Assembly (NCBI GenBank): GCA_963662155.1 | Contig: OY759275.1 | Span: 1,455,501-1,519,500, forward strand | Direction: 5' to 3' | Length of the DNA: 64,000 nt | Origin: Lamellibrachia columna | Taxonomy: Eukaryota; Annelida; Polychaeta; Sabellida; Siboglinidae | Shown: positions 11,730 to 22,859 of the stretch, piece after piece | Layout of the letters: each line of letters opens with the position of its first letter | How positions within the stretch are numbered: position 1 is the stretch's first letter | Position numbers and translations under genes: made by a program | Notes under the pieces: generated by a model | The model's input: the letters and a program-made list of their open reading frames with translations, nothing else | Told to the model about the DNA's origin: nothing | The model's database searches: none

Positions 11730-12289
11730 ATGATGGCTATGCGTGTTAACGATCTCTCAGGAGATATTCCTCTCGGGTGTACTAGTGCTACACGTGTATG
11801 TTTTATCGGCGATAGTTTCGCTACCCGCTTCGGTAAATATTGTTCTGCACATGCCATCGTCAATGGCGGATTTGACCTAGATGTGATTTCTTCGTCTGTG
11901 ATGGGGCGAGGCGGCGCTCGATTGAGTTTTGCTCGCGACGCAGCCTTGGAGATATCCCGGTTAAATGCTTCCAATGCTTCCATCGCACGGCAGTTGATCC
12001 TGCGAAAGTCGCCATTTGTCAACTGTGCCACCGTTACCCTCCCTCCTATCAGCGTTCACGCAGCAGGGCTGCTCTCCGCCATCCCCTCCGTTGTGGTTAC
12101 AACGAGTTAGTGGATATCGTGAACGCTGAATTACGGCGCTTGATTTCTTTCTTTCCTAAAATCCATTTCTGGAAGCATCGCGGAATGCTTTTTGACTATC
12201 GGTCTCTCGTAAGCGACGATGGCGTATTTCTCCGGTAGGCGACCGCTTGTTCTACAGGTCTATCCGCGGGGCGGCGCTGTTTTTAAGTA
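11730..12289 (+). pseudogene. SGNH-hydrolase-like domain remnant, frameshifted
   Basis: The first frame from ATG 11730 contains VCFIGDSFATRF at about residues 23-34 (GDS with the putative nucleophile Ser29) and VMGRGGARL, resembling blocks I and II of SGNH/GDSL hydrolases. After about 11990 the homology continues in another frame (NELVDIVNAELRRLI, then KIHFWKHRGMLFDYRSLV and DDGVFL) to a TAG. One more frame shift gives GDRLFYRSIRGAALFLSK, the C-terminal block that usually holds the Asp/His region. At least two frameshifts make it non-functional. SGNH domains of this shape are often carried by retroelements such as DIRS-like elements or some LINE ORF1s; no recombinase or RT is visible beside it, so the parent element is undetermined. 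Confidence 0.55.
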
Positions 12290-12409
12290 AACACTGATTC
12301 ATTATGACGGTTTGTCGGTGACAATGTTGTCCATGACTTCGCTATGGCTTTCGTCTGAGCATACGGACAATCTATCCGTGGCCTCTTCCGCTCGTTTACT
12401 ATCCTTACA

Positions 12410-13130
12410 TGTTATGTTTGGATGGCCTTGGATTGGCAGTCTCGACAAAAGCTGTAGATATACTGGTTCCTTCTCCATTATGCTTATTTATGGCAGTCCT
12501 GTTATGCGTGGATTTGTCCTCCGATATTTATTAAATTTTTACCACGTGTTGGTTGATGTTGGATTCATGTCCAATTGTATGCATCATGGCGAAGTAGATC
12601 CCAGTTCGATATTAATCGATTGATAGTCTCAAGTTGTAGAGATACTGGTTTGTACTTCATTCTCTTTACATGTATGGATTCGTCCACTGATATTTATTTT
12701 TTCCACATGTTTGTTGATATTGGATTATTGTCCAATTACATGCATTGTGGTTCAGTCGGTCCCAGTTCGATATTGATCGATTGTAAGTCTCAAGTTGTAG
12801 AGATACTGGTTCCTACTTCATTATGGCATTCATGATATGTCTGGATTCGTCCATTACTATTTCATTTTTACCACATGTTGGCTTATAGTGGATTCCTGTC
12901 CACTTATGCATAATGGCTAAGTAGATCCCAGTTCGATATTTGATCGATTGATAGTCTCAAGTTGTAGAGATACTGGTTTGTACTTCATTATGGCATCCTT
13001 TACATGTATGGATTCGTCCACTGATATTTATTTTGTTCACATTTTTGTTGATATTGGATTATTGTCCAATTACATGCATTGTGGTTAAGTAGGTCCCAGT
13101 TCGATATTGATCGATTGTAAGTTCTGATGA
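12410..13130. repeat. Degenerate 162-182-bp tandem repeat, about 4 units
   Basis: The landmark tgtagagatactggtt recurs near 12453 (diverged), 12635, 12797 and 12962. Each unit also carries ggattcgtcc, ttgatattggatt and cccagttcgatatt. Copies differ by substitutions and indels. Short ORFs across it are not convincing. Confidence 0.8.
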
Positions 13131-13483
13131 GCACAATTGATAACCACCATACAATTGATAACCACCGTACCATTGATAACCAATTGACAAGATAATACAG
13201 TGTTTGCATAAGTTTTAGTATAGACTCAGATTATAACAATATTTTGTTAAATGTGGTTTCAACTAATTGACTCACATCGGACACATTGAAAACGTACAAT
13301 TACATTTACTTTTCAAAAGAAATATAAGCAACAATTACACTACGAATGTTAGCTAAGGACTGAACTGTTGTTAGATTGTTATACTATAATCATATTTGTG
13401 ATGATGAGCTAATCCAAGAGCATTTTACAGTCAAAATAAATAATGATTATATAAGAGGGCGTAAAATAGGAGCATACAGACAC
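13131..13483. other. AT-rich spacer
   Basis: Apart from three short 'attgataacca' repeats at 13137-13185, nothing is recognisable here. Confidence 0.5.
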
Positions 13484-13579
13484 CGGCCTTCTGGGACGGG
13501 GCCTTCTGGGACGGGGCCCTCTGGGACGGGGCCCTCTGGGACGGGGCCTTCTGGGACGGGGCCTTCTGGGACGGGGCCT
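13484..13579. repeat. 15-bp GC-rich tandem repeat, 6 copies
   Basis: Six copies of ccttctgggacgggg (or ccctctgggacgggg) stand in an otherwise AT-rich neighbourhood. Confidence 0.95.
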
Positions 13580-13654
13580 ACAGAGTTGATATAGAGTTGG
13601 ACTCTCGTCACTGGGGCATTGCTGCTTCAGTAAAGAGGAGACAAATGCACTGAT

Positions 13655-13745
13655 ATACTCTCGATAAGCCAATGGCTTCCTTGTCCACTTGCCATCTGGG
13701 TCTTTGTCTTGGATGGCAATATTGTTAAATCTTGTTAAATCTGTT
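13655..13745 (+). mobile_element. LINE 3' UTR fragment
   Basis: Starting near ctctcgataagccaatggct, this segment is nearly identical to the 3' UTR at 25960-26035 and to the reverse complement of 27893-27985, ending in attgttaaatcttgttaaat. It is an extremely 5'-truncated insertion of the same LINE family. Confidence 0.85.
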
Positions 13746-14571
13746 TAATAGGAATAAATAAACTTTAGCATGTGATACGATTTAGCTAAACGTAGTTGGA
13801 TCCCATGTATAATATTGCCTACACACAGACATGCAGGTCACGCCATCATTAGACCAAAACTAAGCTGGACCATTACAAGGAAGTGCTACTGATTTGATAC
13901 AGGTTATGACATATCACGGTCACGTGTGGTTTAGCAACCTTACATACCGATATATTAAGATATTGGCTATGATTGAAGAGATATTCCTAGCAAAATGATC
14001 TTCAGAACTGAAGAAAGCAAACCATCTAGCTGTGCTGAGGAACATTAGTAAAACGATAGTGTAGATTTGAAAAAGTGGATAATAAAATATTTACGTACTT
14101 GATTATGTACAAGATTGACACATGCGTGATTGGCTAGGTACACGGTGGACTGTGTGCACGATTGACACATGCTTGATTGGCTAGGTACACGATGGACTGT
14201 GTGCACGATTAACTACATAAATCATTGATTGTACAAGTGACACGACTGGTGCATACATGTTTGATTACATACACGACTGACTACATGCACTTGGTTGATT
14301 ATGCGCAATAATTACTATGTACATGATTGATTTTGTACATGATCATGATTAAGTATGTATATAATTGAATATGTACATGATTTATTATGTACATAATTGA
14401 CTACATACGTGATTGACTATATAGTGGATGATGTATATAGTTGAGTTTATTGTGGTAACAATGTGGTTAAAACATAGCAAGTCAATAGTTGTCTGACATT
14501 CCTCATAATACAATCAAACGAATATATCAAGTTATTCTCGCCAGCCAATTGTTGTGGACTGTCATTGGCCG
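13746..14571. other. Spacer with degenerate 'tgattgactacatacacga' repeats
   Basis: 13746-14100 has no recognisable feature. From about 14105 to 14440 short degenerate units (gattgacacatgc, gattgactacat, tgtacatgattga) recur irregularly, with a clear 48-bp duplication at about 14108-14203. No gene is seen. Confidence 0.6.
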
Positions 14572-15800
14572 TTGACTCAATGGTCTGGTGCTCGCCTCGT
14601 AACCAGAGGTGCTGGGTTCGAACTCCAAGCCGGCGGTCCACCCAGTCGCCTCGTAACTAGAGGTGCTGGGTTCGAACCCCAAGCCGGCAGTCCACCCAGT
14701 CGCCTCGTAACCAGAGGTGTTGGGTTCGAACCCCAAGCCGGCGGTCCACCCAGTCGCCTCGTAACCAGAGGTGTTGGGTTCGAACCCCAAGCCGGCAGTC
14801 CACCCAGTCGCCTCGTAACCAGAGGTGTTGGGTTCGAACCCCAAGCCGGCAGTCCACCCAGTCTCCTCGTAACCAGAGGTGTTGGGTTCGAACCCCAAGC
14901 CGGCAGTCCACCCAGTCGCCTCGTAACTAGAGGTGCTGGGTTCGAACCCCAAGCCGGCGGTCCACCCAGTCGCCTCGTAACCAGAGGTGTTGGGTTCGAA
15001 CCCCAAGCCGGCAGTCCACCCAGTCTCCTCGTAACCAGAGGTGTTGGTTTCGAACCCCAAGCCGGCGGTCCACCCAGTCGCCTCGTAACCAGAGGTGTTG
15101 GGTTCGAACCCCAAGCCGGCAGTCCACCCAGTCTCCTCGTAACCAGAGGTGCTGGGTTCGAACCCCAAGCCGGCGGTCCACCCAGTCGCCTCGTAACCAG
15201 AGGTGTTGGGTTCGAATCCCAAGCCGGCGGTCCACCCAGTCTCCTCGTAACCAGAGGTGTTGGGTTCGAACCCCAAGCCGGCGGTCCACCCAGTCGCCTC
15301 ATAACCAGAGGTGCTGGGTTCGAACCTCCAGCCGGCAGTCCACCCAGTCTCCTCGTAACCAGAGGTGCTGGGTTCGAACCTCAAGCCGGCAGTCCACCCA
15401 GTTTCCTCGTAACCAGAGGTGCTGGGTTCGAACCCCAAGCCGGCGGTCCACCCAGTCTCCTCGTAACCAGAGGTGCTGGGTTCGAACCTCAAGCCGGCGG
15501 TCCACCCAGTCGCCTCGTAACCAGAGGTGTTGGGTTCGAACCCCAAGCCGGCAGTCCACCCAGTCTCCTCGTAACTAGAGGTGCTGGGTTCGAACCCCAA
15601 GCCGGCGGTCCACCCAGTCTCCTCGTAACTAGAGGTGCTGGGTTCGAACCCCAAGTCGGCGGTCCACCCAGTTTCCTCGTAACCAGAGGTGCTGGGTTCG
15701 AACTCCAAGTCGGCGGTCCACCCAGTCTCCTCGTAACCAGAGGTGCTGGGTTCGAACTCCAAGCCGGCGGTCCACCCAGTCGCCTCGTAACCAGAGGTTT
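14572..15800. repeat. 54-bp array of a tRNA-like SINE B-box segment, about 22 copies
   Basis: The left end (14572-14640) reads like a tRNA-type SINE head: an A-box-like ctcaatggtctggtgctcgc, an anticodon-arm-like cctcgtaaccagagg (4-bp stem, 7-nt loop), then a canonical B box gggttcgaac. From there the 54-bp segment from the anticodon-arm region through B box to gtccacccag repeats about 22 times to 15790, keeping ggttcgaa almost invariant (one copy has ggtttcgaac). A-box sequence is present only at the left end. Unit length 54 keeps long ORFs open on both strands (for example 14554-15909 and 14527-15762); these are not supported as genes. Confidence 0.9.
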
Positions 15801-16085
15801 AAGGTTAGGATTAGGGTTAGCTAGGCGCTCAGGGGTTAGGGTTAGCTCCAGTCGCCAGAGGGCGCTGATACAGTCGCCAGGGGCGCAGGGGCGCGCGCGG
15901 GGATGGTAATACACCTTTTTCAGCGTAATACACCTTTTTCCTGTAATCGCGCGCGCCCCTGGCGACTGTATCAGCACCCTCTGGCGACTGGAGCTAACCC
16001 CTGAGCGCCTAGCTAAGCCGAAATCCTAACCCTCGCTCTTATACATTGACATCATAACCCTAACCCATAACTAACCCTAACTTCA
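15801..16085. repeat. 196-bp palindrome with telomere-like and CTCF-like motifs
   Basis: 15819-16014 is an inverted repeat: the left arm agctaggcgctcagggg... is matched by the right arm ...cccctgagcgcctagct. The left arm has one extra gggttag. The arms are GC-rich (gcgcgcgc) and enclose two direct copies of gtaatacaccttttt. TTAGGG-like runs lie outside and inside: ttagggttag at 15811 and 15835, and ccctaaccc with ctaaccctaac at 16062-16081. Each arm holds cgccagagggcgctg-type sequences resembling the CTCF core. Confidence 0.85.
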
Positions 16086-16169
16086 ATGTCTCTGTCTTTA
16101 TGGAGGTTTGTGTACGACTATATAGTGTGGGGTGGTGTCAAATATGTTCTGGTATATAGACAGAAGGTG

Positions 16170-17245
16170 AAGGCCGTGCGGGCGTGGGGGTGATCAGATG
16201 GCTATACTCGTCTAATTACTCTAATGAGGGTGGTCAGATGGCTATGCTCGTCTCATTACTCTATGGTGGTGAGGTGTGGGAACCAGAAGGTAATGGCTAC
16301 ACACGACTCACTACTACTACTCTGTGGAGCTTGTCCATGTGTAGAGGGGTGTCACTATCGGGAATACAACACCAAGCGTGCGTCGTTTGGTCAGATGGCT
16401 ATACTCGTCTCATTATTCTATGAAGGGTGGTCAGATGGCTATATTCGTCTCATTGCTCTATGGTGGGGTGGCGAGGCGTGGAAACCAGAATGTAACTGCT
16501 ACATTCGACTCACTACTTCTCTATGGATCGAGGTATGTATCAGAAATTCTAGCTGCCACCCTAACCCTAACGGTGTAACTCCAACTTGTTGTAGGTTGTA
16601 TAACACTAGAGAGCCTGCAAAAAGGTGTAACCCCAACCTGTTGTCGGTTGTATAACCCTAGATAGACTGCATCGAGATAGTGCTGTTTGCACAACGCTAC
16701 CAGTAATGGACAAAACTAGCAAAACGGTGGACAAACTAATAAAATGGCGGACAAACTAACAAAATCATGGACAAACTAACAAAATAGCGGAAAAACTAAC
16801 AAAATGGCGGACAAACTAACAAAATGACGGACAAACTAACAAAAATTATGGACAAAACTAACAAAATGGCGGAAAAAACAAACAAAAATAATGGACAAAA
16901 CTAACAACATGGTGGACAAACTATCAAAATAATGGTCAAAACTAACAAAACGGCGGACAAACTAACACAAATGATGGAGTGGGGGTGGTGTGGGAACCAT
17001 AAGATACTGGCTACACTCGACTCACTACTACTCTATGGAGCTTGTCCATATGTAGAGAGGTGTCACTAGCGAGAATGCAACACCAAGCGTGCGTGGGGGT
17101 GGTCAGATGGCTACACTCCTCTCATTACTCTATGGTGGGGGTGGTGAGGTGTGGAAACCAGAAGGTAATTGGTACATTCGACTCACTACTACTACTCTAT
17201 GGATCGAGGTATGTATCAGAAATTCTAGCTGCCATAGGTCTCTGT
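16170..17245. repeat. Dispersed/tandem 'cagatggctatactcgtctc' repeats
   Basis: Copies of a segment containing cagatggctatactcgtctc, attactctatggtgggg and gaggtgtggaaaccagaagg occur at about 16195, 16235, 16392, 16433 and 17103, and once more inside the 62-bp minisatellite at about 19178. Related blocks (cttgtccatgtgtagag, gatcgaggtatgtatcag) recur at 16330/17040 and 16526/17204, so the stretch is a decayed long-period duplication. At 16580-16670 a roughly 50-bp unit (ggtgtaaccccaacctgttg) is duplicated. Confidence 0.75.
16705..16978. repeat. 20-21-bp minisatellite (gacaaactaacaaaatggcg)
   Basis: About 13 copies of gacaaactaacaaaatggcg with indels (atgacgg, ataatgg variants). It lies between the two halves of the surrounding long-period repeat. 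Confidence 0.9.
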
Positions 17246-17639
17246 CTCTATGGAATGTACTGAGGGTGTAGTGATTATGTATTCCAGTTATGTACTGAGG
17301 GTGCAGAGACCATGTATTTCGAGCTGTGTCCTGGGTGAGCAGTAACTGTGTATACTAATCGTGTACTGGAGTTGTAGTGACAATGCATTATAGCTACGTA
17401 CTGGAGATACAGTGAATATTTTGTATTTTAGCTGTGTACAGAGTGTGTAGTGACTATATATTCTAGATGTGTCGTGAGGGTGCATTGGCCATGTATTCTA
17501 GCAGTAACTGTGCATTCTACTTGTGTACGGGAGTTGTAGTGACTGTATCTTACAGCTGTGTGCTGGAGATACAGAGTGTACATTTATTTATTTTATGACA
17601 CTGTCTCGAAGCTGTCTTGCTGTTTCCCATCGTCTCAGT
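17246..17639. repeat. Degenerate short repeats
   Basis: Loose repeats of tgtgtactggagttgtagtgac and catgtattctagc occur at irregular 40-60-bp spacing between 17250 and 17575. No gene is seen. Confidence 0.55.
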
Positions 17640-20600
17640 ATATATTTATGTACAGGAGCCAGGATGTGGCTGGAGGAAGGAGAGACAGAGGACAGTATAG
17701 TATGGTGGACGCAACGTATCAGGAGTCAGCATGTGGTTGGAGGTAGGAGAGACAGATGACATTATGGTGGACGCAATGTATCAAGAGCCACAATGTGGCG
17801 GAGGCAGTGCTTAAGGAGTCAGGATGTGGCTGGAGGTAGGGGAGACAGAGGACTGTGTGGTGGAGGTAGTGTGTAAGGAGCCAGGATGTGGTTGGAGGTA
17901 GGAGAGATAGAGGACTGTATGGCGGGGGCAAAGTACCAGGAGGCGTGATGTGGCTGTAGGTAGGAGAGACAGAGGACTGTATGGTGGAGGCAGTGTGTAA
18001 GGGGCAGGGATGTGGCTGGAGGAAGAGGAGACAGAGGACAGTATGGTGCACGCAATGTCTCAGGAGCCAGGATGTGGCTGGAGGTAGGGGAGACAGGGAA
18101 CTGTATGGTGGACGCAATGTGTCAGGAGCCAGGATATGGCTGGAGGTAGGAAAACCAGAGGACTGTATGATGGACGCAATGTATCGGGAGCCAGGATGGG
18201 GCTGGAAGTAGGGGCAACAGAGGACAGTATGGTGGAGGCAATGTATAAGGAGCCAGGATGTGGCTGGAGGTCGGAGCAACTGAGGACAGTATGGTGGACG
18301 CAATATATAAGGAGCAAGGGTGTGGCTGGAGGTAGGAGCAACTGAGGTATGGTGGATGCAATGTATCAGGAGCAAGGGTGTGGCTGGAGGTAGGAATGAC
18401 AGAGGACTGTATGCTGGACGCAATGTATCAGGAGTCAGGATGTGTTTGGAGGTAGGAGAGATAGGGGACTGTATGCTGGACGCAATGAATAAGGAGCAAG
18501 GGTGTGGCTGGAGGTAGGAAAGACAGAGGACTGTATGATGGACGCAATGTGTAAAGAGCCAGGATGTGGCTGGAGGTAGGGGAGACAGAGGACTGTATGA
18601 TGGACGCAATGTATCAGGAGTCAGGATGTGGCTGGAGGTAGGAGAAACAGAGGATAGTATGGTGGACGCAATATATCAGGAGCCAGGATGTGCTTGGAGG
18701 TAGGAACAACAGAGGATAGTATGGTGGAGGCAATGTGTAAGGAGTAAGGGTGTGGCTGGAGGTAGGAAAGACAGAGCATTGTATGATGGACGCAATGTGT
18801 AAAGAGCCAGGATGTGGCTGGAGGTAGGGAAGACAGAGGACTGTATGATGGACGCAGTGTATCAGAAGTCAGAATGTGGCTGGAGGTAGGAGCAACTGAG
18901 GACAGTATGGTGGACGCAATGTATAAGGAGCAAGGGTGTGGCTGGAAGTAGGAAAGACAGAGGACTGTATGATGGACGCAATGTGTAAAGAGCCAGGATG
19001 TGGCTTGAGGCATGGGAGACAAAGGACTGAATGCTTAACGCAATGTATCAGGAGTCAGAATGTGGCTGGAGGTAGGGGAAACAGAGGACAGTATGGTGGA
19101 CGCATTGTATGTTCAGGTCTATTGAAAGAAGGTGAATGCCGTGCGTGCGTGCGTGCGTGCGTGCGTGCGTCGGGGTGGTCAGATGGCTATACTCGTCTCA
19201 TTACTCTATGGTGGGGGTGGTGAGGTGTGGGAACCAGTGTAACCAGTAAGGGTGTGGCTGGAGGTAGGAAAGACAGAGGATTGTATGATAGACGCAATGT
19301 GTAAAGAGCCATGATGTGGTTGGAGGTAGGGAAGACAGAGGACAGTATGATGGACGCAATGTATCAGGAGTCATCATGTGGCTGGAGGTAGGAGCAACCG
19401 AGGACAGTATGGTGGAAGCAATGTATAAGGAGCAAGGGTGTGGCTGAAGGTAGGAAAGACAGAGGACTGTATGATGGACGCAATGTATCTGGAGCCATGA
19501 TGTGGCTGGAGGTAGGAGCAATAGAGGACAGTATGGTGGAGGCAATGTATAAGGAGCAAGGATGTGGCTGGAGGTAGGAAAGACAGAGGACTGTATGATG
19601 GACGCAATGTGTAAAGAGCCAGTATGTGGCTGGAGGTAGGGGAGACAGAGGACTGTATGATGGACGCAATGCATCAGGAGTCAGGTTGTGGCTGGAGGTA
19701 GGAGCAACAGAGGAGAGTATGGTGGACGCATTGTATCAAGAGCCAGGATGTGGTTTGAGGTAGGAGAGACAGGGGACTGTATGGTGGACGCAATGTATAA
19801 GGAGCAAGTGTGTGGCTGGTGGTTGGAAAGACAGAGGACTCTATGATGGACGCAATGTGTATAGAGCCAGGATGTGGCTGGAGGTAGTATGGTGGACGCA
19901 ATGTATCAGGAGCATGGATGTGGCTGGAGGTAGGGGAGACAGAGGACTGTATGATGGACGCAATGTATCAGGAGTCACCATGGGGCTGGATGTAGGAGCA
20001 ACAGAGGAGAGTATGGTGGAGGCAATGTATAAGGAGCCAGGATGTGGCTGGAGGTAGGAGCAACTGAGGACAGTATGGCGGACGCAATGTATAAGGAGCA
20101 AGGGTGTGGCTGGAGGTAGGAAAGACAGAAGACTGTATGATGGACGCAATGTGTACGCAATGTATAAGGAGCAAGGGTGTGGCTGGAGGTAGGAAAGACA
20201 GAGGACTGCATGCTGGACGCAATGTATCAGGCGCCGGGATGTGTTTGGAGGTAGGAGAGATAGGGGACTGTATGGTGGACGCAATGTATAAGGAGCAAGG
20301 GTGTGGCTGGAGGTAGGAAAGACAGAGGACTGTATGATGGACGCAATGTGTAAAGAGCCCGGATGTGGTTGGATGTAGGGGAGACAGAGGACTGTATGAT
20401 GGACGCAATGTATCAGGAGTCAGCATGTGGCTGGAGGTAGGAGAGACAGGGGACTGCATGATGGACGCAATGTGTCAGGAGCCAGGATGTGACTGGAGGT
20501 AGGAGCAACAGAGGATAGTATGGTGGATACAATGTATAAGGAGCCAGGATGTGACTGGAGGTAGGAGCAACTGAGGACAGTATGGTGGACGCAATGTATA

Positions 20601-21545
20601 AGGAGCAGGGGTGTGGCTGGAGGTAGGAAAGACAGAGGACTGTATGATGGACGCAATGTGTAAAGATCCCGGATGTGGCTGGAGGTAGGGGAGACAGAGG
20701 ACTGTATGATGGATGCAATGTATCAGGAGTCAGGATGTGGCTGGAGGTAGGAGAAACAGAGGACAGCATGGTGGACGCAATGTATCAGGAGCAAGGGTGT
20801 GGCTGGAGGTAGGAAAGACAGAGGACTGTATGATGGAAGCAATGTATCAGGCGCCAGGATGTGGATGGAGGTAGAAGCAACTGAGGACAGTATGGTGGAC
20901 GCAATGTATAAGGAGCAAGGGTGTGGCTGGAGGTAGGAAAGACAGAGGACTGTATGATGAACGCAATGTATCAGGAGTCAGGAATTGGCTGGAGGTAGGA
21001 AAGACAAAGGACTGTATGATGGATGCAATGTGTAAAGAGCCAGGATGTGGCTGGAGGTAGGGGAGACAGAGGATTGTATAATGGACGCAATGTATCAGGA
21101 GTCAGGATGTGGCTGGAGGTAGGCGAAACAGAGGACAGTATGGTGGACGCAATGTATAAGGAGCAAGGGTGTGGCTGGAGGTGGACGCAATGTATCAGGC
21201 GCCAGGATGTGGTTGGAGGTAGAAGCAACTGAGGACAGTATGGTGGACGCAATGTATCTGGAGCCAGGATGTGGCTGGAGGTAGGAGCAATAGAGGACAG
21301 TATGGTGGACGCAATGTATAAGGAGCAAGGGTGTGGCTGGAGGTAGAAAAGACAGAGGACTGTATGATGGACGCAATGTATAAAGAGCCAGTATGTGGCT
21401 GGAGGTAGGGGAGACAGAGGACTGTATGATGGACGCAAAGTGTAAAGAGCCAGGATGTGGCTGGAGGTTGGAAAGACAGAGGACTGTATGATGGACGCAA
21501 TGTGTCGGGAGCCAGGATGTGGCTGGACGTAGGAGCAACAGAGGA
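17640..21545. repeat. 62-bp minisatellite, about 60 copies
   Basis: The unit contains gaggactgtatgatggacgc, aatgtgtaaagagccaggat and gtggctggaggtagg. A 62-bp spacing is measured at 18526/18588. Two main variants alternate: one with gagcaagggtgtgg/aaagacag, the other with gagccaggatgtgg/gagacag or gcaacag. At about 19115-19250 it is interrupted by a foreign block with (gtgc)n at 19140-19170 and a copy of the 16-17 kb dispersed repeat. The many minus-strand ORFs (for example 17719-18609) have proline/serine-rich repeat translations and are not credible genes. Confidence 0.95.
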
Positions 21546-21548
21546 CAG

Positions 21549-21552
21549 TATG

Positions 21553-21584
<32 letters not shown>

Positions 21585-21612
21585 CTTATATATACATATA
21601 TATATATGTAAA
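21549..21612. repeat. TA-rich microsatellite
   Basis: A tatatata/tatacata run directly follows the last minisatellite unit. Confidence 0.95.
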
Positions 21613-22384
21613 TAAATTGTAAATAAATTAAGGCAACAGCATGATGGAATCACTGCACGCATTAAGTAGTGAATGCATCTTTATTATTCATATAATCATG
21701 CATCTTTTATTACAGCAGAGTGTCACTGCACACAGTGCGGAAGTTCAGGCAGGTTTAATCTTGGTAATAGTTTGCCTCGCCTGGTCAATCAGAATATAAG
21801 GGGTCTGTAAGTAACAACTCGGTGAAGGAACAAACACACTACACTACATATGTGTGCTGGGTAAACTGTAGGAGTTATGGGTAAAGTGTAAGAGTGCATT
21901 ATTTTTAAATATTGACATATAACGAAAATATGCTGATGGTACACTTTCCGCAACGCGTCTGGTGCCGCTTATGTCAGCTGCATGTCATTATTTGGTATTG
22001 TTGTGTGTGCGGCATACGTCAGCTGCATGTCCTGACATGTTTATAGCTTACGTCACCTTTACGTCGGTATGGCATGAGACTTTAGAGTCCTCTGTCTAAC
22101 GTTTGTGGACGATATTGTGTCATTATTTTCAAATATTTAATAAAATGTCCTTGTACTCTTATTTCATAGGAGAATTATGGGTAAATTGTAGGAATTATGG
22201 GTAAACTGTAGGATTTATGGATAAAGTGTAAAAGCGCATTATTTTTAAATATTTACATATAAAGAAAATATAGTACGATATCGTGTTTTGTTCGTTTCTC
22301 GTCTCCTCGTTAGGTCCTTTGATCTCAGTTATTAATTATCCTGTTAATGACCATTGTTAACATACTCTTTGATCTCAGTTATTA
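21613..22384. other. Spacer with partial duplication of the protease fragment
   Basis: There is no intact gene. At 22078-22125 a segment containing agagtcctctgtctaacgtt and gtggacgatattgtgt duplicates the catalytic-site coding stretch found at 22485-22525. Units containing gaattatgggtaaactgtag recur at 21865-21885, 22168-22225 and 22770-22815. A cagctgcatgtc duplication occurs at 21975/22020. Confidence 0.6.
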
Positions 22385-22642
22385 ATGACCCTATTCTGCT
22401 CGTACGGTCTACCGCCACGACACGCTGCGTTCCGCACCTTCCTGAACGAACATTGTTCCGATTGGACTCATAATAGCAAGAGACTTCAGAGTCCTCTGTC
22501 TAACGTTTGTGGACAATATTGTGTTGCTTTTGTATTGCTTCGTTGTAACGGCATTCCGATGAGAACTTTTGTTAACATATTCGGCACCGATCTAGTAGCT
22601 AACGATTGCCGCGTATTTGATTGGCTTAAACAGCTGCGATAA
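22385..22642 (+). pseudogene. Adenain-type cysteine protease C-terminal fragment (Polinton/Maverick-like)
   Basis: An 85-codon ORF ends at TAA 22642. Its centre reads RLQSPLSNVCGQYCVAFVLL. A Gln seven residues before the Cys of CGxxC is the spacing of the oxyanion-hole Gln and nucleophile Cys in adenovirus-type (C5) cysteine proteases. Homologous proteases occur in Polinton/Maverick elements and related integrated DNA viruses of invertebrates, where the enzyme processes structural proteins. The downstream NDCRVFDWL resembles the end of these proteins. The N-terminal half with the catalytic His and Asp/Glu is missing, and no polymerase, integrase or capsid gene lies nearby, so this is an isolated remnant. 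A second, shorter copy of the active-site segment lies about 400 bp upstream. Confidence 0.6.
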
Positions 22643-22859
22643 GGTAGACTGTATTATCGCTCGTCGCAGTAGCAGTAGTAGTACATCGATTGAGCCTCTG
22701 GCGAGGTGGAGACACCCCTAAGCTCGCGACAATATTTAATAACATTTGCTTGTACTCTTATTGAATAGGGGAATTATGGGTAAACTGTAGGAATTATGGG
22801 TAAACTGTAGGAGTTATGTGTCCTGACACGTTTATAGCTTACTTCAGCTGTATGTCGGT

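Noticed and set aside
11621..12031. 136-codon minus-strand ORF
   Set aside because: It lies opposite the SGNH-like remnant, whose motifs are recoverable on the plus strand, and has no recognisable domain itself.
14597..15790. A cluster of tRNA genes
   Set aside because: Only the B-box half is repeated; there is no acceptor stem or complete cloverleaf and no A box after the first unit.
14527..15977. 411- and 451-codon ORFs on opposite strands
   Set aside because: They are the 54-bp SINE-derived array read through; both strands are equally open and the parent sequence is a tRNA-like RNA element.
17719..21662. Many Pro/Ser/His-rich minus-strand ORFs
   Set aside because: They are shadows of the 62-bp minisatellite in shifting frames.
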